A DNA stretch of 64,000 bases from SCQP01 sp050747745 (GTDB taxonomy: Bacteria > Acidobacteriota > Terriglobia > Terriglobales > SCQP01): the NCBI GenBank assembly GCA_050747745.1, contig JBOGKM010000040.1:39213-103212 (forward strand). Direction: 5' to 3'. This document shows, one piece after another, positions 1 to 9,824 of this stretch. The notes beneath the pieces are model-generated. The model had not been told where the DNA came from and ran no database searches. It saw only the letters and a list, made by a program, of their open reading frames with translations. Both the position numbers and the translations under genes were made by a program. Positions within the stretch are counted from its first letter, which is position 1; each line of letters begins with the position of its first letter.

Positions 1-432
1 GAGGCGGCACTGGTAAAGCGCGCGGAAGCTGGCCTCGTCACGGAACAGGGGCCGGTTGCGCATGCCGGCGCAGCGCAACAGCAGTTCGTCCACGGGGACC
101 TCGAGAAACACCGTGCAAGCGCGGGCAGCGCGGAGGGAATCGAGGTTGGGCGGCTGAGCGAAGGTGCCGCCGCCCAGCGCTAGTACGGTGGGCCGTACCT
201 GCGCCGCGCCCAGCTCGCGCGCCAGCTCGCGACGCTCGATTTCGCGGAACGCGGCCTCGCCGTGGAGCGCGAACAACGCGGCGATCGCGCAGCCGGCAGC
301 CGCCTCGATGCGGTCGTCGAGATCGCAGAAATGCCAGCCCAGCCGCTGCGCTAAAATCCGCCCGGCGCTGGACTTACCCGCGCCCATGAAACCTACCAGA
401 ACCAGCGGTGAAGGCAGTGGAGGCGGCGGCAC
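1..432 (-). CDS. aroK: shikimate kinase, 3' end cut by the window edge
   Basis: ATP-dependent phosphorylation of shikimate in the chorismate pathway, in the cytoplasm. The first 144 codons are present; the C-terminal end lies outside the window. Visible motifs are the P-loop GFMGAGKSS (residues 13-21), the DLDD magnesium/shikimate site (36-39), the shikimate-binding FREIE (61-65), GGG (86-88) and the LID motif RNRPLF (124-129). The start is a GTG at 432: this frame has no ATG before the P-loop and the distance to the P-loop is normal for the family. The more upstream ATG is in another frame and stops quickly. All key residues seen are intact, so the call is firm. Confidence 0.9.
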   Translation of the reverse strand, partial: MPPPPLPSPLVLVGFMGAGKSSAGRILAQRLGWHFCDLDDRIEAAAGCAIAALFALHGEAAFREIERRELARELGAAQVRPTVLALGGGTFAQPPNLDSLRAARACTVFLEVPVDELLLRCAGMRNRPLFRDEASFRALYQCRL

Positions 433-707
433 CCCACCAGCATAGCCCGCGCGGGGATGCGGGGCGGGATACGGTTGCAAGCAAGGCGAAGCCCAAGCAG
501 CGCATCAGGCCGCTTTTATGGTTCGATGAGAGGGCCGAAGAGGTGGTGGAGTTTTTCCTCAGCGTTTCAAGACCGCTTCGGAGTGTTCTGGCAAATCACG
601 CCGCGCGCAAGCGCGTTGGTGGCCCCGGCGCTGGTTTCGGGGTGCCGAAACTATGCAGTTTTTGCTCGTAAGCTCATGATTCCACAAGCTTGGCCTCTGG
701 ACTGAGG
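433..707. other. intergenic stretch with no recognised gene
   Basis: These 275 bases lie between the shikimate kinase start and the end of the anti-sigma gene. Short open frames of 60-90 codons exist on both strands, but none has a recognisable motif or a convincing ribosome-binding site. No tRNA, clear terminator or repeat was seen. It probably holds the promoter of the shikimate kinase gene. Confidence 0.4.
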
Positions 708-1064
708 CTAGCGATGCGCAGTAGGGGCGCGGTGGACGAGTTGGGGCGCCGGGAGAGAAGCCCGGCACTGGTCAAGGCTGTTATGGATGATTCCTTCCTG
801 ACGCAAGCGAGCGGCGATGTGGGGCCAGAGGTCGGTGCCGGGTTCATGATCATCAGGCGGGAGCTGGCGGACACGATCGGCGATGCTTTCGAAGCTGGCC
901 AGCAGGCTGGAGCATTCCGGACAGTGGCGGAGATGACGGCGGCCGGAAGGAGGGAGCAGATCGCGATCCAACACTTCGGCCAACATGAGTTCAAAGCCGG
1001 CGCAATCCAGGGACTGGTTCTGGGGCGCGGCGCGAGAAACGGAAACGACAGCCGGGGTGTTCAT
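708..1064 (-). CDS. zinc-binding anti-sigma factor (ZAS type)
   Basis: Small protein of 118 residues likely to hold the preceding ECF sigma factor inactive. It carries the HxxxCxxC zinc motif (HLRHCPEC) within a helical region, as in zf-HC2/ZAS anti-sigma domains. There is no membrane segment, so it should be cytoplasmic. The ATG at 1064 has a perfect GGAGG six bases upstream. An alternative ATG at 1133 overlaps the sigma stop (ATGA) and would add a 23-residue arginine-rich leader; it could be a coupled start. Order sigma then anti-sigma on the same strand is the usual two-gene unit. The signal sensed is unknown. Confidence 0.72.
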   Translation of the reverse strand: MNTPAVVSVSRAAPQNQSLDCAGFELMLAEVLDRDLLPPSGRRHLRHCPECSSLLASFESIADRVRQLPPDDHEPGTDLWPHIAARLRQEGIIHNSLDQCRASLPAPQLVHRAPTAHR

Positions 1065-1129
1065 AGTACGCCTCCGAGGCGAATGGCCAGCCGGACGGGA
1101 CGGTTTCGGGCGGGCAGGGGGACGACGGC

Positions 1130-1891
1130 TCATGAGCGTTCTCCCACACTGCGCGCGGCCGCGACGGCATCGGCAGCCACGCTGCCTGGGGCACGCCGAG
1201 GCAGCGGGATTTGCAGCAGGTCGCGCAGCTTCAAGCGCGCCTTGTGCAGTTGCGATTTGGAATTGCCGATCGAGCAGCCCATCATGGCAGCGATTTCATT
1301 GTGCTCGTAGCCTTCCATATCGTGCAAAACAAAGATAGTGCGATAGCCGGGCGGCAGGCGTTCGATGGCGCGTTCGAGATTGACGCGGTCAATCGAGCCG
1401 GCCAGATTTTGGTCGCGGGAGCCGATTTCGCGCCGTGGGCCATCTTCGTGGACGGGTTCGGTAAACTCTTCGAGGGGAGTTTCGGGCAGATTTTTGCGGC
1501 GCAGATGCATGAGTACGACGTTGACCGAAAGGCGGTGCAGCCAGGTGGAAAAAGCACTTTCGCCGCGGAAGGTGCTGATCTTGCGGAACAGTTGCAAGAA
1601 CGCCTCCTGGGCGAGATCTTCGGCCTCGGCGGTGTTACCGGTCATGCGCAGGCAGAGCGAGTAGACCCGGCGCTTGTGCATGTGATAGAGGAACTCAAAG
1701 GCGACGGCGCAACCCTGCTGGGCGCGCTCAATCGCATCGGCCTCATTCCACGCTTCGTCAGCAATGGCAGATTGCGACAGAACATACCTCCCGCGACCTA
1801 TTAGCCCGCCGGCTACTCCCTTTGACGCGCCAGTGCGGGCCAAGGTTGTCCGGGGCGGTGGCGTAGAGGCGGAGGCGGTCACGAGGTGCAT
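1130..1891 (-). CDS. RNA polymerase ECF sigma factor (sigma-70 family)
   Basis: Alternative sigma factor. The translated frame shows region 2 (DAIERAQQGCAVAFEFLYHMHKRRV followed by the AEAEDLAQEAFL helix and the FSTWLHRL segment) and region 4 (AIERLPPGYRTIFVLHDMEG, then the YEHNEIAAMMGCSIGNSKSQLHKAR helix-turn-helix). The start is uncertain. ATG 1891 gives 253 residues with an unconserved leader and no visible ribosome site. A CTG at 1780 sits six bases after a perfect GGGAGG and would give 216 residues, the usual ECF size. The anti-sigma gene follows on the same strand, and the ychF-like gene is divergent. Confidence 0.85.
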   Translation of the reverse strand: MHLVTASASTPPPRTTLARTGASKGVAGGLIGRGRYVLSQSAIADEAWNEADAIERAQQGCAVAFEFLYHMHKRRVYSLCLRMTGNTAEAEDLAQEAFLQLFRKISTFRGESAFSTWLHRLSVNVVLMHLRRKNLPETPLEEFTEPVHEDGPRREIGSRDQNLAGSIDRVNLERAIERLPPGYRTIFVLHDMEGYEHNEIAAMMGCSIGNSKSQLHKARLKLRDLLQIPLPRRAPGSVAADAVAAARSVGERS

Positions 1892-1975
1892 GCTATGCTG
1901 GTCGAGACCGCCACAACATCCCCTGCGTGTGGGGGACGGGCGCGCACCGGCGCCTTCTCTTTCCCGTTGCCAGCT

Positions 1976-3028
1976 ATGAAAACCGGCATTATCGGCTTTC
2001 CCCAAGTGGGAAAAACTTCCTTGTTCAGCATGCTGACCGGCGCCGAGGTGCAAGCGGGACGACGGGAAGAACGGGTGGGAGTGGCGATAGTGCCGGACCA
2101 GCGGCTGGATCAGTTGGCGGAGCTATTCCAGCCGCGCAAGCTCACCCACGCCACGATCGAGCTGAGCGAGACGGGGGCGCTGACGCCGGAAACGCTGCGC
2201 GACGGCAGCGGCATCGCGGGACTGCGGACAGCGGATGCGCTGGCGCAGGTGGTGCGGGCGTTCGAGCGGATGGAGCCGGACCCGCCGTCGGCGGATGTGC
2301 GCCGGCTGGAATTCGACATGATCGTGAGCGACTTAGGGCAGGTGGAGAAGCGGCGTGAGCGCGTAGCCAAGGATCTGAAAAAGCAGCGCAGCACGGCGCT
2401 GCTGGAGGAAGCGGGGATTCTGGAGCGGATGCAGCAGCACCTGGAGGGGGAGCAGCCGCTGCGCACGCTGCCGCTGACGCCGCCGGAGCGGAAGACGACG
2501 CGGGGATTCCAGTTTCTCAGCCAGAAACCCATTCTTTATGTCATCAATGTGAGCGAAGCAGAGGCAGCGGAGCTGGACACGGCCGTGGCGCGACACGGGC
2601 TGGAGGAGGCGCTGGCGGCGCCGCTGACGGGAGCGGTGGCGATCTGCGCGAAGATCGAGGCGGAAATCGCGGGGCTGCCGGCCGAGGAGGCGGCGGGATT
2701 TTTGTCCGGCTACGGTTTAGCCGAGCCGGGCGTGGCGCGGCTGGCGCGGGCGATCTACCGGCTGCTGGGCCAGATTTCGTATTTCACCGCGGGCGAGGAC
2801 GAGTGCCGGGCGTGGACGGTGGCGGAGGGCACGGCGGCAGTGGAGGCGGCGGGGGTGATCCACACCGATCTGTCCAAGCATTTCATCCGCGCCGAGGTCA
2901 TTGGCTGGCAGGAGCTGCTGGAGCTGGGATCGGAAGCGGCGGCGCGGCAGCAGGGGAAGATGCGGCTGGAGGGAAAAGACTATATCGTGCAGGATGGGGA
3001 TGTGATGCACATCCGGCACTCGGGGTAG
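1976..3028 (+). CDS. ychF: YchF/OLA1-like ATPase with degenerate nucleotide motifs
   Basis: 350-residue protein of the Obg-related YchF family, cytoplasmic P-loop proteins that bind ribosomes and stress-related partners and prefer ATP. The P-loop is GFPQVGKTS (residues 7-15; usual GLPNVGKST). The region VPDQRLDQLAELFQPRKL aligns well with the family, but the expected DIAGLV switch (G3) is replaced by ELSETGAL. The G4-like NVSE is kept. The C-terminal TGS domain is well conserved (GVIHTDLSKHFIRAEVI, GKMRLEGKDYIVQDGDVMH). The ATG at 1976 begins the family's normal N-terminus. The next gene starts 2 bases after the stop, suggesting co-transcription. Confidence 0.85.
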   Translation: MKTGIIGFPQVGKTSLFSMLTGAEVQAGRREERVGVAIVPDQRLDQLAELFQPRKLTHATIELSETGALTPETLRDGSGIAGLRTADALAQVVRAFERMEPDPPSADVRRLEFDMIVSDLGQVEKRRERVAKDLKKQRSTALLEEAGILERMQQHLEGEQPLRTLPLTPPERKTTRGFQFLSQKPILYVINVSEAEAAELDTAVARHGLEEALAAPLTGAVAICAKIEAEIAGLPAEEAAGFLSGYGLAEPGVARLARAIYRLLGQISYFTAGEDECRAWTVAEGTAAVEAAGVIHTDLSKHFIRAEVIGWQELLELGSEAAARQQGKMRLEGKDYIVQDGDVMHIRHSG

Positions 3029-3030
3029 GA

Positions 3031-3618
3031 ATGACGGAAACGCAGCAATGTCAGCAGTGTGAGGCGGAGATTCCGGGCACGGCGCAATATTGTCCCGCCT
3101 GCGGGGTACGGCTGCCGCAAACGCCGGAGCCGGCGCCGCTGCCGACGCCGCGGCGGCGCTGGGGCGGCACCCAGGTGGTCATTTGGTTTCTGGTGATCGC
3201 GGTGGTGATGGGGGTGCTGTTCATGCTGGGGGTGGTATATTTCATCCGCCACACCGCCATTGTGACGACCAACAAGAATGGCGGCCGCATTGAAGCGCCC
3301 TACGGTACGTTGAGCCACAGCCGGAATCCGGCACAACTGGCGCGCGGCCTGGGATTGGATCTGGTTCCGGGCGCAGTCGGAGTGAGCGGCACGCAGGCGG
3401 ATTTGAACCACAGCGTGGTGGTGTCGATCGAGTTCCGCAGCACGGCCAAGCCTGCCGCGATCATGAACTTCTACCACGTCCGCTACCCGGATGCTTCGGT
3501 GCAAGCGGAGGGCGCGGTAGAGACGCTGGTGCAGTTGAATCCGCGCGACACGATGACCATCGTGGCCGAGCCCGAACCCAAAGGGACGCGGATTCTGGTC
3601 AACGACGTAAGGCACTGA
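3031..3618 (+). CDS. zinc-ribbon single-pass membrane protein, unknown function
   Basis: 195 residues. The N-terminus has a CxxC...CxxC zinc ribbon (CQQCEAEI and YCPACGV, residues about 7-24), then a proline-rich linker, one membrane helix (about 49-72) and an extracytoplasmic-looking beta-rich domain of about 120 residues that I do not recognise. The ribbon would face the cytoplasm and the C-terminal domain the periplasm. It starts 2 bases after ychF and ends 37 bases before the selenoprotein gene, so the three may form one unit. No catalytic residues are evident. Similar zinc_ribbon-TM proteins are common and uncharacterised. Confidence 0.65.
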   Translation: MTETQQCQQCEAEIPGTAQYCPACGVRLPQTPEPAPLPTPRRRWGGTQVVIWFLVIAVVMGVLFMLGVVYFIRHTAIVTTNKNGGRIEAPYGTLSHSRNPAQLARGLGLDLVPGAVGVSGTQADLNHSVVVSIEFRSTAKPAAIMNFYHVRYPDASVQAEGAVETLVQLNPRDTMTIVAEPEPKGTRILVNDVRH

Positions 3619-3655
3619 GGATGGCGGTGCTAAGCTGGGACCAGGAGGGAAAGCG

Positions 3656-4216
3656 ATGGCAATAAACTGGAGCCGGGACGTGGATGCGGCACTGGCGCAG
3701 GCGGCGGAGCAGAAGCGGCCCATGCTGTTGGATTTCAGCGCGGCGCCAGCGTGAGGGGCCTGCGCTCGGCTGGAGGCCGAGTCGTATGCCGATGCCGCGA
3801 CGGCGAAGTTCATCGAGGCGAACTTCGTGCCAGTGGAGGCGCATATCAAGGAGCACCCGGGCTGGTTCGGGCGTTTCGAGGCGGTGTGGACGCCGACGGT
3901 ACTGCTGCTGGACAGCAAAGGGAAAGAGCGGGTGCGGCTGGAAGGGTATGTGAGCCGCACCGACTTCAACGCCTGGCTGCAAACGGGTCTGGGGCGCATG
4001 GCGTTCGTGCGCAAGCAGTTCGACGAGGCGGAGGGGTGGTACGGGCAGGTCGCCGCGGAGTCATCGCAATTTGCGCCGGAGGCGACCTACTGGCGGTCCG
4101 TGGCGCACTACAGCGGCACGCACGACCACACGGCGCTGGCGCAGGTGGAAGCCGAGCTGCGGGAGAAATTTCCGGGGAGCGTGTGGGCGGAAAAAGCGCT
4201 ACCTTGGCGGCAATAG
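3656..4216 (+). CDS. thioredoxin-fold protein with C-terminal TPR-like helices; probable selenoprotein (UxxC, TGA at 3752-3754)
   Basis: Read through one in-frame TGA, the gene encodes 186 residues. Residues 1-115 match a thioredoxin fold: LLDFSAAP before the active site, ANFVPVEAHI, then the cis-proline segment VWTPTVLLLD. The TGA is codon 33, giving A-U-G-A-C where thioredoxins have W-C-G-P-C, so selenocysteine replaces the attacking cysteine and the resolving Cys36 is kept. Residues about 120-186 form a TPR-like helical pair (RKQFDEAEGWYGQVAAE). The ATG at 3656 follows a strong AGGAGGG. A SECIS-like hairpin follows the TGA. A pipeline unaware of Sec would call only a fragment from the GTG at 3827. 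The alternative is a nonsense-mutated cysteine gene. Confidence 0.78.
3755..3790 (+). promoter_or_regulatory. bacterial SECIS-like stem-loop directly after the in-frame TGA
   Basis: A perfect 6-bp upper stem, CTCGGC (3765-3770) with GCCGAG (3776-3781), closes a 5-base loop TGGAG. Below it are a bulged U (3782), the pairs G3764-C3783, C3763-G3784, G3762-U3785 and U3761-A3786, one mismatch, and GGC (3757-3759) with GCC (3788-3790). The loop begins 16 bases after the TGA and has G as its second base. Both fit the published general rules for bacterial SECIS elements (loop 16-37 bases from UGA, G among the first two loop bases). Its function here is inferred. Confidence 0.68.
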
Positions 4217-4217
4217 G

Positions 4218-6446
<2,229 letters not shown>

Positions 6447-6534
6447 GATGATTGTCTCGATTCGGTGGAGGCCTTCGAGGCTCTGCTTCGCGCTGCGCAC
6501 TTCGCGCTGCTGCGCAAGGGGAGCGGCGGAGCCG

Positions 6535-6804
6535 TTACTTGCGCAGTCCCAGCTTCTGGATCAGTGCGCGATAGCGATCCAGGTGCTCGCGCTTGAGATA
6601 GTCGAGCAGGCGGCGACGCTTGCCCACCAGCAGCAGCAGGCCGCGGCGGGAGTGGTGATCCTTAGCGTGGGTTTTGAAGTGCCCGGTGAGGTATGCGATG
6701 CGGTCGGTTAGCAGCGCCACTTGCACTTCCGGAGAACCGGTATCGGTGGGATGGATGCGGTAGGTGCCGACGAGATTAGTCTTGGCTTCAGATGTGGTCG
6801 CCAT
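6535..6804 (-). CDS. rpsO: 30S ribosomal protein S15
   Basis: 89-residue S15, a primary 16S rRNA-binding protein of the small subunit platform. Typical segments are GSPEVQVALLTDRI, HFKTHAKDHHSRRGLL and the C-terminal DYLKREHLDRYRALIQKLGLRK region. Length and both ends match the family. It is the first gene of the rpsO-pnp unit. A TATACC-like -10 can be seen on the minus strand around 6838-6843. An AGGAG lies rather far (about 14 bases) from the ATG. Confidence 0.97.
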   Translation of the reverse strand: MATTSEAKTNLVGTYRIHPTDTGSPEVQVALLTDRIAYLTGHFKTHAKDHHSRRGLLLLVGKRRRLLDYLKREHLDRYRALIQKLGLRK

Positions 6805-6875
6805 GCGTGAGGCGGGGCTCCTGTTTTTCTCTCATAGGTATAGGAACCATTAATGTACCACAGTTCGCCTGGCGG

Positions 6876-8447
6876 CTAGAGGCCGCCACCGCCTCCATTG
6901 CCGCTGCCGGGGGCCGGATGCACGATGACGTACTGGCCGCCGGGCTGGATACCGCCGATATAAATGCGCAGCATGATGGGCTGGGTGGGCGGGAGCTTTT
7001 GCAGCTCGCGGGTGACAGCGCCGGCGCTGGGGGTGGGGACGCGGTTCACGCTGGTGATGACTTCGCCGGGCTGAATGAAGCCGCTGTTGTAGGCAGGCGA
7101 GCCGGGCTGGACGTAGGTGATGATCGCGCCCTGAATGCCGCTGGGGATCTGGTTGCGCTCGCGCTGCTGCGGGGTGAGGGTTTCCAAGCGGACGCCGAGA
7201 TGGGCGCCGGTGGTGTTGGAAGCGGTATTGGGTCCGTGCGCCGGGGAGACGTGCTCGCCAGGAGGATAGCCCAGGATCGCAGTCAGCGACATGGGCCGGC
7301 CGTTGCGCAGAATGCCGAGCTTGACCTGATGGCCTGGCGCAACTTCGCCGGTGGCGATTTGCAGTTCGGTGGCGCTGTGGATGGGCTGGCCGTTGAAGTT
7401 GACGATGACGTCACCGTTTTTGAGGCCGGCTTTGGCGCCAGGATCGCCGGAGGTGATGGTGGAAACCAGCGCGCCCTGGGTGTTGGGCGAAACATGGAAG
7501 AAGGGCGCGGTGTCTGGCGTGAGATCTTCGATGTTGATGCCGAGAAAGCCGCGGATGACCTTGCCGTGCTTGATCAGCGCCTCGGTCACGGGCTGGGCGA
7601 TGGCGCTGGGGATGGCGAAGGATTCGCCGCTGAAGCTGCCGGTGGAAGTGAAGATGAAGGCGTTGACGCCAATCACCTGGCCGAGCACGTCGACCAGCGG
7701 GCCGCCCGAGTTGCCGGGATTGATGGCGGCATCGGTCTGGATGTAGTCGCCGGGCTGGCGCAGGTTGCTGATGGCGCCGGGGGGACGGCGGTTGAGGCCG
7801 CTGATGATGCCGTGGGTCATGGTGAAGTTGAGGCGGAAGGGATTGCCGAAGGCAAATACCAGATCGCCCTGTTGGAGGTGGTTGGAGTTGCCCCAGGGCA
7901 GATTGGAAAGGCCGGTGGCGGGGATTTTGATGACCGCCAGATCGGTGAGCGGATCGGTGCCAACCACCTTGGCCTCGAAGCTGCGCGAGTCGGTGAGAGT
8001 GACGCGGATGTTGGTAGCGTCTTTGACGACGTGGTTGTTGGTGACGATGTAGCCATCAGGGGAGATGACGATGCCGCTGCCGAGGCCCTGCTCGTAATGG
8101 GGACGGCGGGGGAACTGGCCGAAGAACTGCGACAACGGATTGCCGGGCGGAATGCCCTGACCCTGCTCCTCGTCGCTGGCGGATTCGTGCGCGGTCACCT
8201 GCACCGTCACCACGGCCGGCTCGACCCGCTTGGCCAGCTCTTCCTGCTCTTTGGTGAGCTCGGACAAGTCCGGCACCTGGTGGGCGCTGAGGGCCGGCTC
8301 GGTCGAGCGGATGATGCCGGAGAAGGCCGGATCCTGATCGCTGTGGGTGCGATAAAACGCCATGGCACCGACCACGCCGACAATCACGAGCAGGACGGCG
8401 AAGGCGCGGCCGCTCACGTACAGGCCAGAGAAGCGGGACGAAGGCAT
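6876..8447 (-). CDS. degQ: DegQ/HtrA-type periplasmic serine protease with two PDZ domains
   Basis: 523-residue envelope-quality-control protease. An N-terminal hydrophobic helix (residues about 15-31) is a signal anchor or signal peptide. The trypsin-like domain carries the triad His139 (TNNHVV), Asp169 (TDLAVI) and Ser247 (NPGNSGGP). Two PDZ domains follow (roughly 285-375 and 400-505). The tail is glycine-rich. The ATG at 8447 directly precedes the signal segment and has GGAGAA upstream. The frame stays open much further upstream, but that part is only the antisense of infC. Subtype (DegP, DegQ or DegS-like) is not decided by sequence alone; two PDZ domains exclude DegS. Confidence 0.93.
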   Translation of the reverse strand: MPSSRFSGLYVSGRAFAVLLVIVGVVGAMAFYRTHSDQDPAFSGIIRSTEPALSAHQVPDLSELTKEQEELAKRVEPAVVTVQVTAHESASDEEQGQGIPPGNPLSQFFGQFPRRPHYEQGLGSGIVISPDGYIVTNNHVVKDATNIRVTLTDSRSFEAKVVGTDPLTDLAVIKIPATGLSNLPWGNSNHLQQGDLVFAFGNPFRLNFTMTHGIISGLNRRPPGAISNLRQPGDYIQTDAAINPGNSGGPLVDVLGQVIGVNAFIFTSTGSFSGESFAIPSAIAQPVTEALIKHGKVIRGFLGINIEDLTPDTAPFFHVSPNTQGALVSTITSGDPGAKAGLKNGDVIVNFNGQPIHSATELQIATGEVAPGHQVKLGILRNGRPMSLTAILGYPPGEHVSPAHGPNTASNTTGAHLGVRLETLTPQQRERNQIPSGIQGAIITYVQPGSPAYNSGFIQPGEVITSVNRVPTPSAGAVTRELQKLPPTQPIMLRIYIGGIQPGGQYVIVHPAPGSGNGGGGGL

Positions 8448-8563
8448 GGCGTGGTTCTCCTTGGACACCGCAGGCCGCGGCGATGCCGTTGCCGGCGGAC
8501 TGCACTTCCATATTGGACGCAAAAGACGAAGCTGAAGCGACCCAAAAAGCGCGCCCGGCACTA

Positions 8564-8572
8564 TGCTATACT
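8564..8572 (+). promoter_or_regulatory. extended -10 promoter element before infC
   Basis: TGC followed by TATACT (8567-8572) forms an extended -10 box 41 bases before the infC start. No good -35 is seen. Downstream, GCGGG (8582-8586) and CCCGC (8592-8596) form a 5-bp hairpin just ahead of the ribosome site AGGAGA (8602-8607), a possible control element for the translation operon. Confidence 0.45.
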
Positions 8573-8612
8573 GAGCCAGCCGCGGGAGAAACCCGCAGCG
8601 CAGGAGAACACT

Positions 8613-9152
8613 ATTCGAGACACCCGACCGCGCCGCATCCCCGAACCCCGAACCCGCATTAATGAACGCGTCCGCGCCCGCGAGGTGCGGGTGATTGATG
8701 AATTGGGCGCCCAGTTGGGGATCATGCCGCCGCAAGAGGCGCTCACGCTGGCACGGCAGCGGACGCTGGATCTGGTAGAAGTTGCTCCCAGCGCCAACCC
8801 GCCAGTCTGCCGGATCATGGATTTCGGCAAATACCAATATCAGATGGAAAAGAAGGCGCGGGAGGCCAAGAAGAATCAGAAAAACATCGTCATCAAGGAA
8901 GTGAAGTTCCGGCCCAATACCGACGACCACGACTACTCGTTCAAGAAAAACAACGTGCTGCGCTTTCTTGAGGAAGGGGACAAGGTCAAAGCCGTGGTGC
9001 AGTTTCGGGGCCGGGAAATTACGCACAAGGAGATTGGCTTTCAGTTGATCGAAAAACTTCTGCAGGAAGTCAGCCCGCAAGCCAACGTCGAGTTCCGACC
9101 GCGGCTGGAAGGCAACTCGCTGACCGCCATTCTGGCCCCCAAGAAAGCCTGA
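8613..9152 (+). CDS. infC: translation initiation factor IF-3
   Basis: 179-residue IF-3, which keeps 30S subunits free and checks start-codon pairing. The N-domain shows RINERVRAREVRVIDELG and QEALTLARQRTLDLVEVAP; the C-domain follows the lysine-rich linker (MEKKAREAKKNQK) with VKEVKFRP-like and FLEEGDKVKAVVQFRGREI segments. The start is ATT at 8613, five bases after AGGAGA. No ATG, GTG or TTG fits, and AUU starts are a known conserved feature of infC that allows self-regulation by IF-3 discrimination. First gene of infC-rpmI-rplT-pheS-pheT. Confidence 0.95.
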   Translation: MRDTRPRRIPEPRTRINERVRAREVRVIDELGAQLGIMPPQEALTLARQRTLDLVEVAPSANPPVCRIMDFGKYQYQMEKKAREAKKNQKNIVIKEVKFRPNTDDHDYSFKKNNVLRFLEEGDKVKAVVQFRGREITHKEIGFQLIEKLLQEVSPQANVEFRPRLEGNSLTAILAPKKA

Positions 9153-9161
9153 AGCAAAATT

Positions 9162-9359
9162 ATGCCGAAGCTGAAATCGCATCGCGGCGCCGCCAAACGC
9201 TTCCGTTCCACCGGAAGCGGCAAGATTGTGCGCGGACATTCGGGCGCGCGCCATATTCTCACCAGCAAGGCACGCAAACGCAAACGCAAGCTGGACCTGG
9301 ATACGCTGATCTCACCCGCCGATCAGAGGCGGGTACGGCGGATGATTCCGTACCAGTAA
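9162..9359 (+). CDS. rpmI: 50S ribosomal protein L35
   Basis: 65-residue basic protein of the large subunit, beginning MPKLKSHRGAAKRFRSTGSG and containing the ARHILTSKARKRKR segment typical of L35. It follows infC by 9 bases and precedes rplT, the universal order of this operon. Length is normal. Confidence 0.96.
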   Translation: MPKLKSHRGAAKRFRSTGSGKIVRGHSGARHILTSKARKRKRKLDLDTLISPADQRRVRRMIPYQ

Positions 9360-9453
9360 GGTGAACCTAGGGCCCCCGGAAAGTTTGGGGTGAGCTCAAG
9401 CGCCAGAACGGCTCCCATCGTGCCGGAGGGCGCACAGCCGAAAGGATGAAACG

Positions 9454-9822
9454 ATGCCACGCGTCAAACGAGGAAGCAAGCGGCGCCAGAAGCGCAAGAA
9501 GGTCCTAGGGCTCACCAAGGGCTTTTTCCTCACCAAAAGCAAACTTTATCGTTCGGCCAAGGAGGCCAGCCAGCGTGCGCTGAAGACCGCCTACAGCGGG
9601 CGCAAGCAGCGCAAGCGGCAGTTCCGCGAGCTGTGGATTGTGCGCATCGGGGCGGCGGCGCGGCAGAACGGCATCACCTACAGCCAGTTCATGCACGGGC
9701 TGCAGCTGGCGAAGGTGGAACTGGACCGCAAGGTTCTGGCCGACATTGCGCAAGCCGATGCGGCCGGGTTCGCTCAACTGGTGGAACAGGCCAAAGCCGC
9801 GTTGGCGCAGCCGGCGGCGTAG
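9454..9822 (+). CDS. rplT: 50S ribosomal protein L20
   Basis: 122-residue L20, needed for early 50S assembly, beginning MPRVKRGSKRRQKRKK and containing the KSKLYRSAKEASQRAL and RFRELWI-like (RQFRELWIVRI) segments. The 94-base gap from rpmI is larger than the other spacings in this operon. In other bacteria L20 binds such a leader to repress the operon, but no specific structure is claimed here. AAAGGA lies before the ATG. Confidence 0.96.
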   Translation: MPRVKRGSKRRQKRKKVLGLTKGFFLTKSKLYRSAKEASQRALKTAYSGRKQRKRQFRELWIVRIGAAARQNGITYSQFMHGLQLAKVELDRKVLADIAQADAAGFAQLVEQAKAALAQPAA

Positions 9823-9824
9823 CG

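Noticed and set aside
457..705. 82-codon plus-strand frame in the gap after shikimate kinase
   Set aside because: No ribosome site, no motif, and several overlapping frames of similar length exist; typical GC-rich noise.
3752..3754. Reading the TGA as a simple nonsense mutation in a pseudogene
   Set aside because: The downstream frame is intact to a normal end, the TGA lies exactly on the catalytic Cys codon, and a SECIS-like hairpin follows. It remains possible and is listed as the alternative.
6792..8560. Very long open frame (nearly 600 codons) on the plus strand opposite the degQ gene, joined to infC
   Set aside because: It has no motif, is Gly/Ala/Asp-rich, and mirrors the well-supported DegQ codons. 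In high-GC DNA such antisense frames arise from codon bias.
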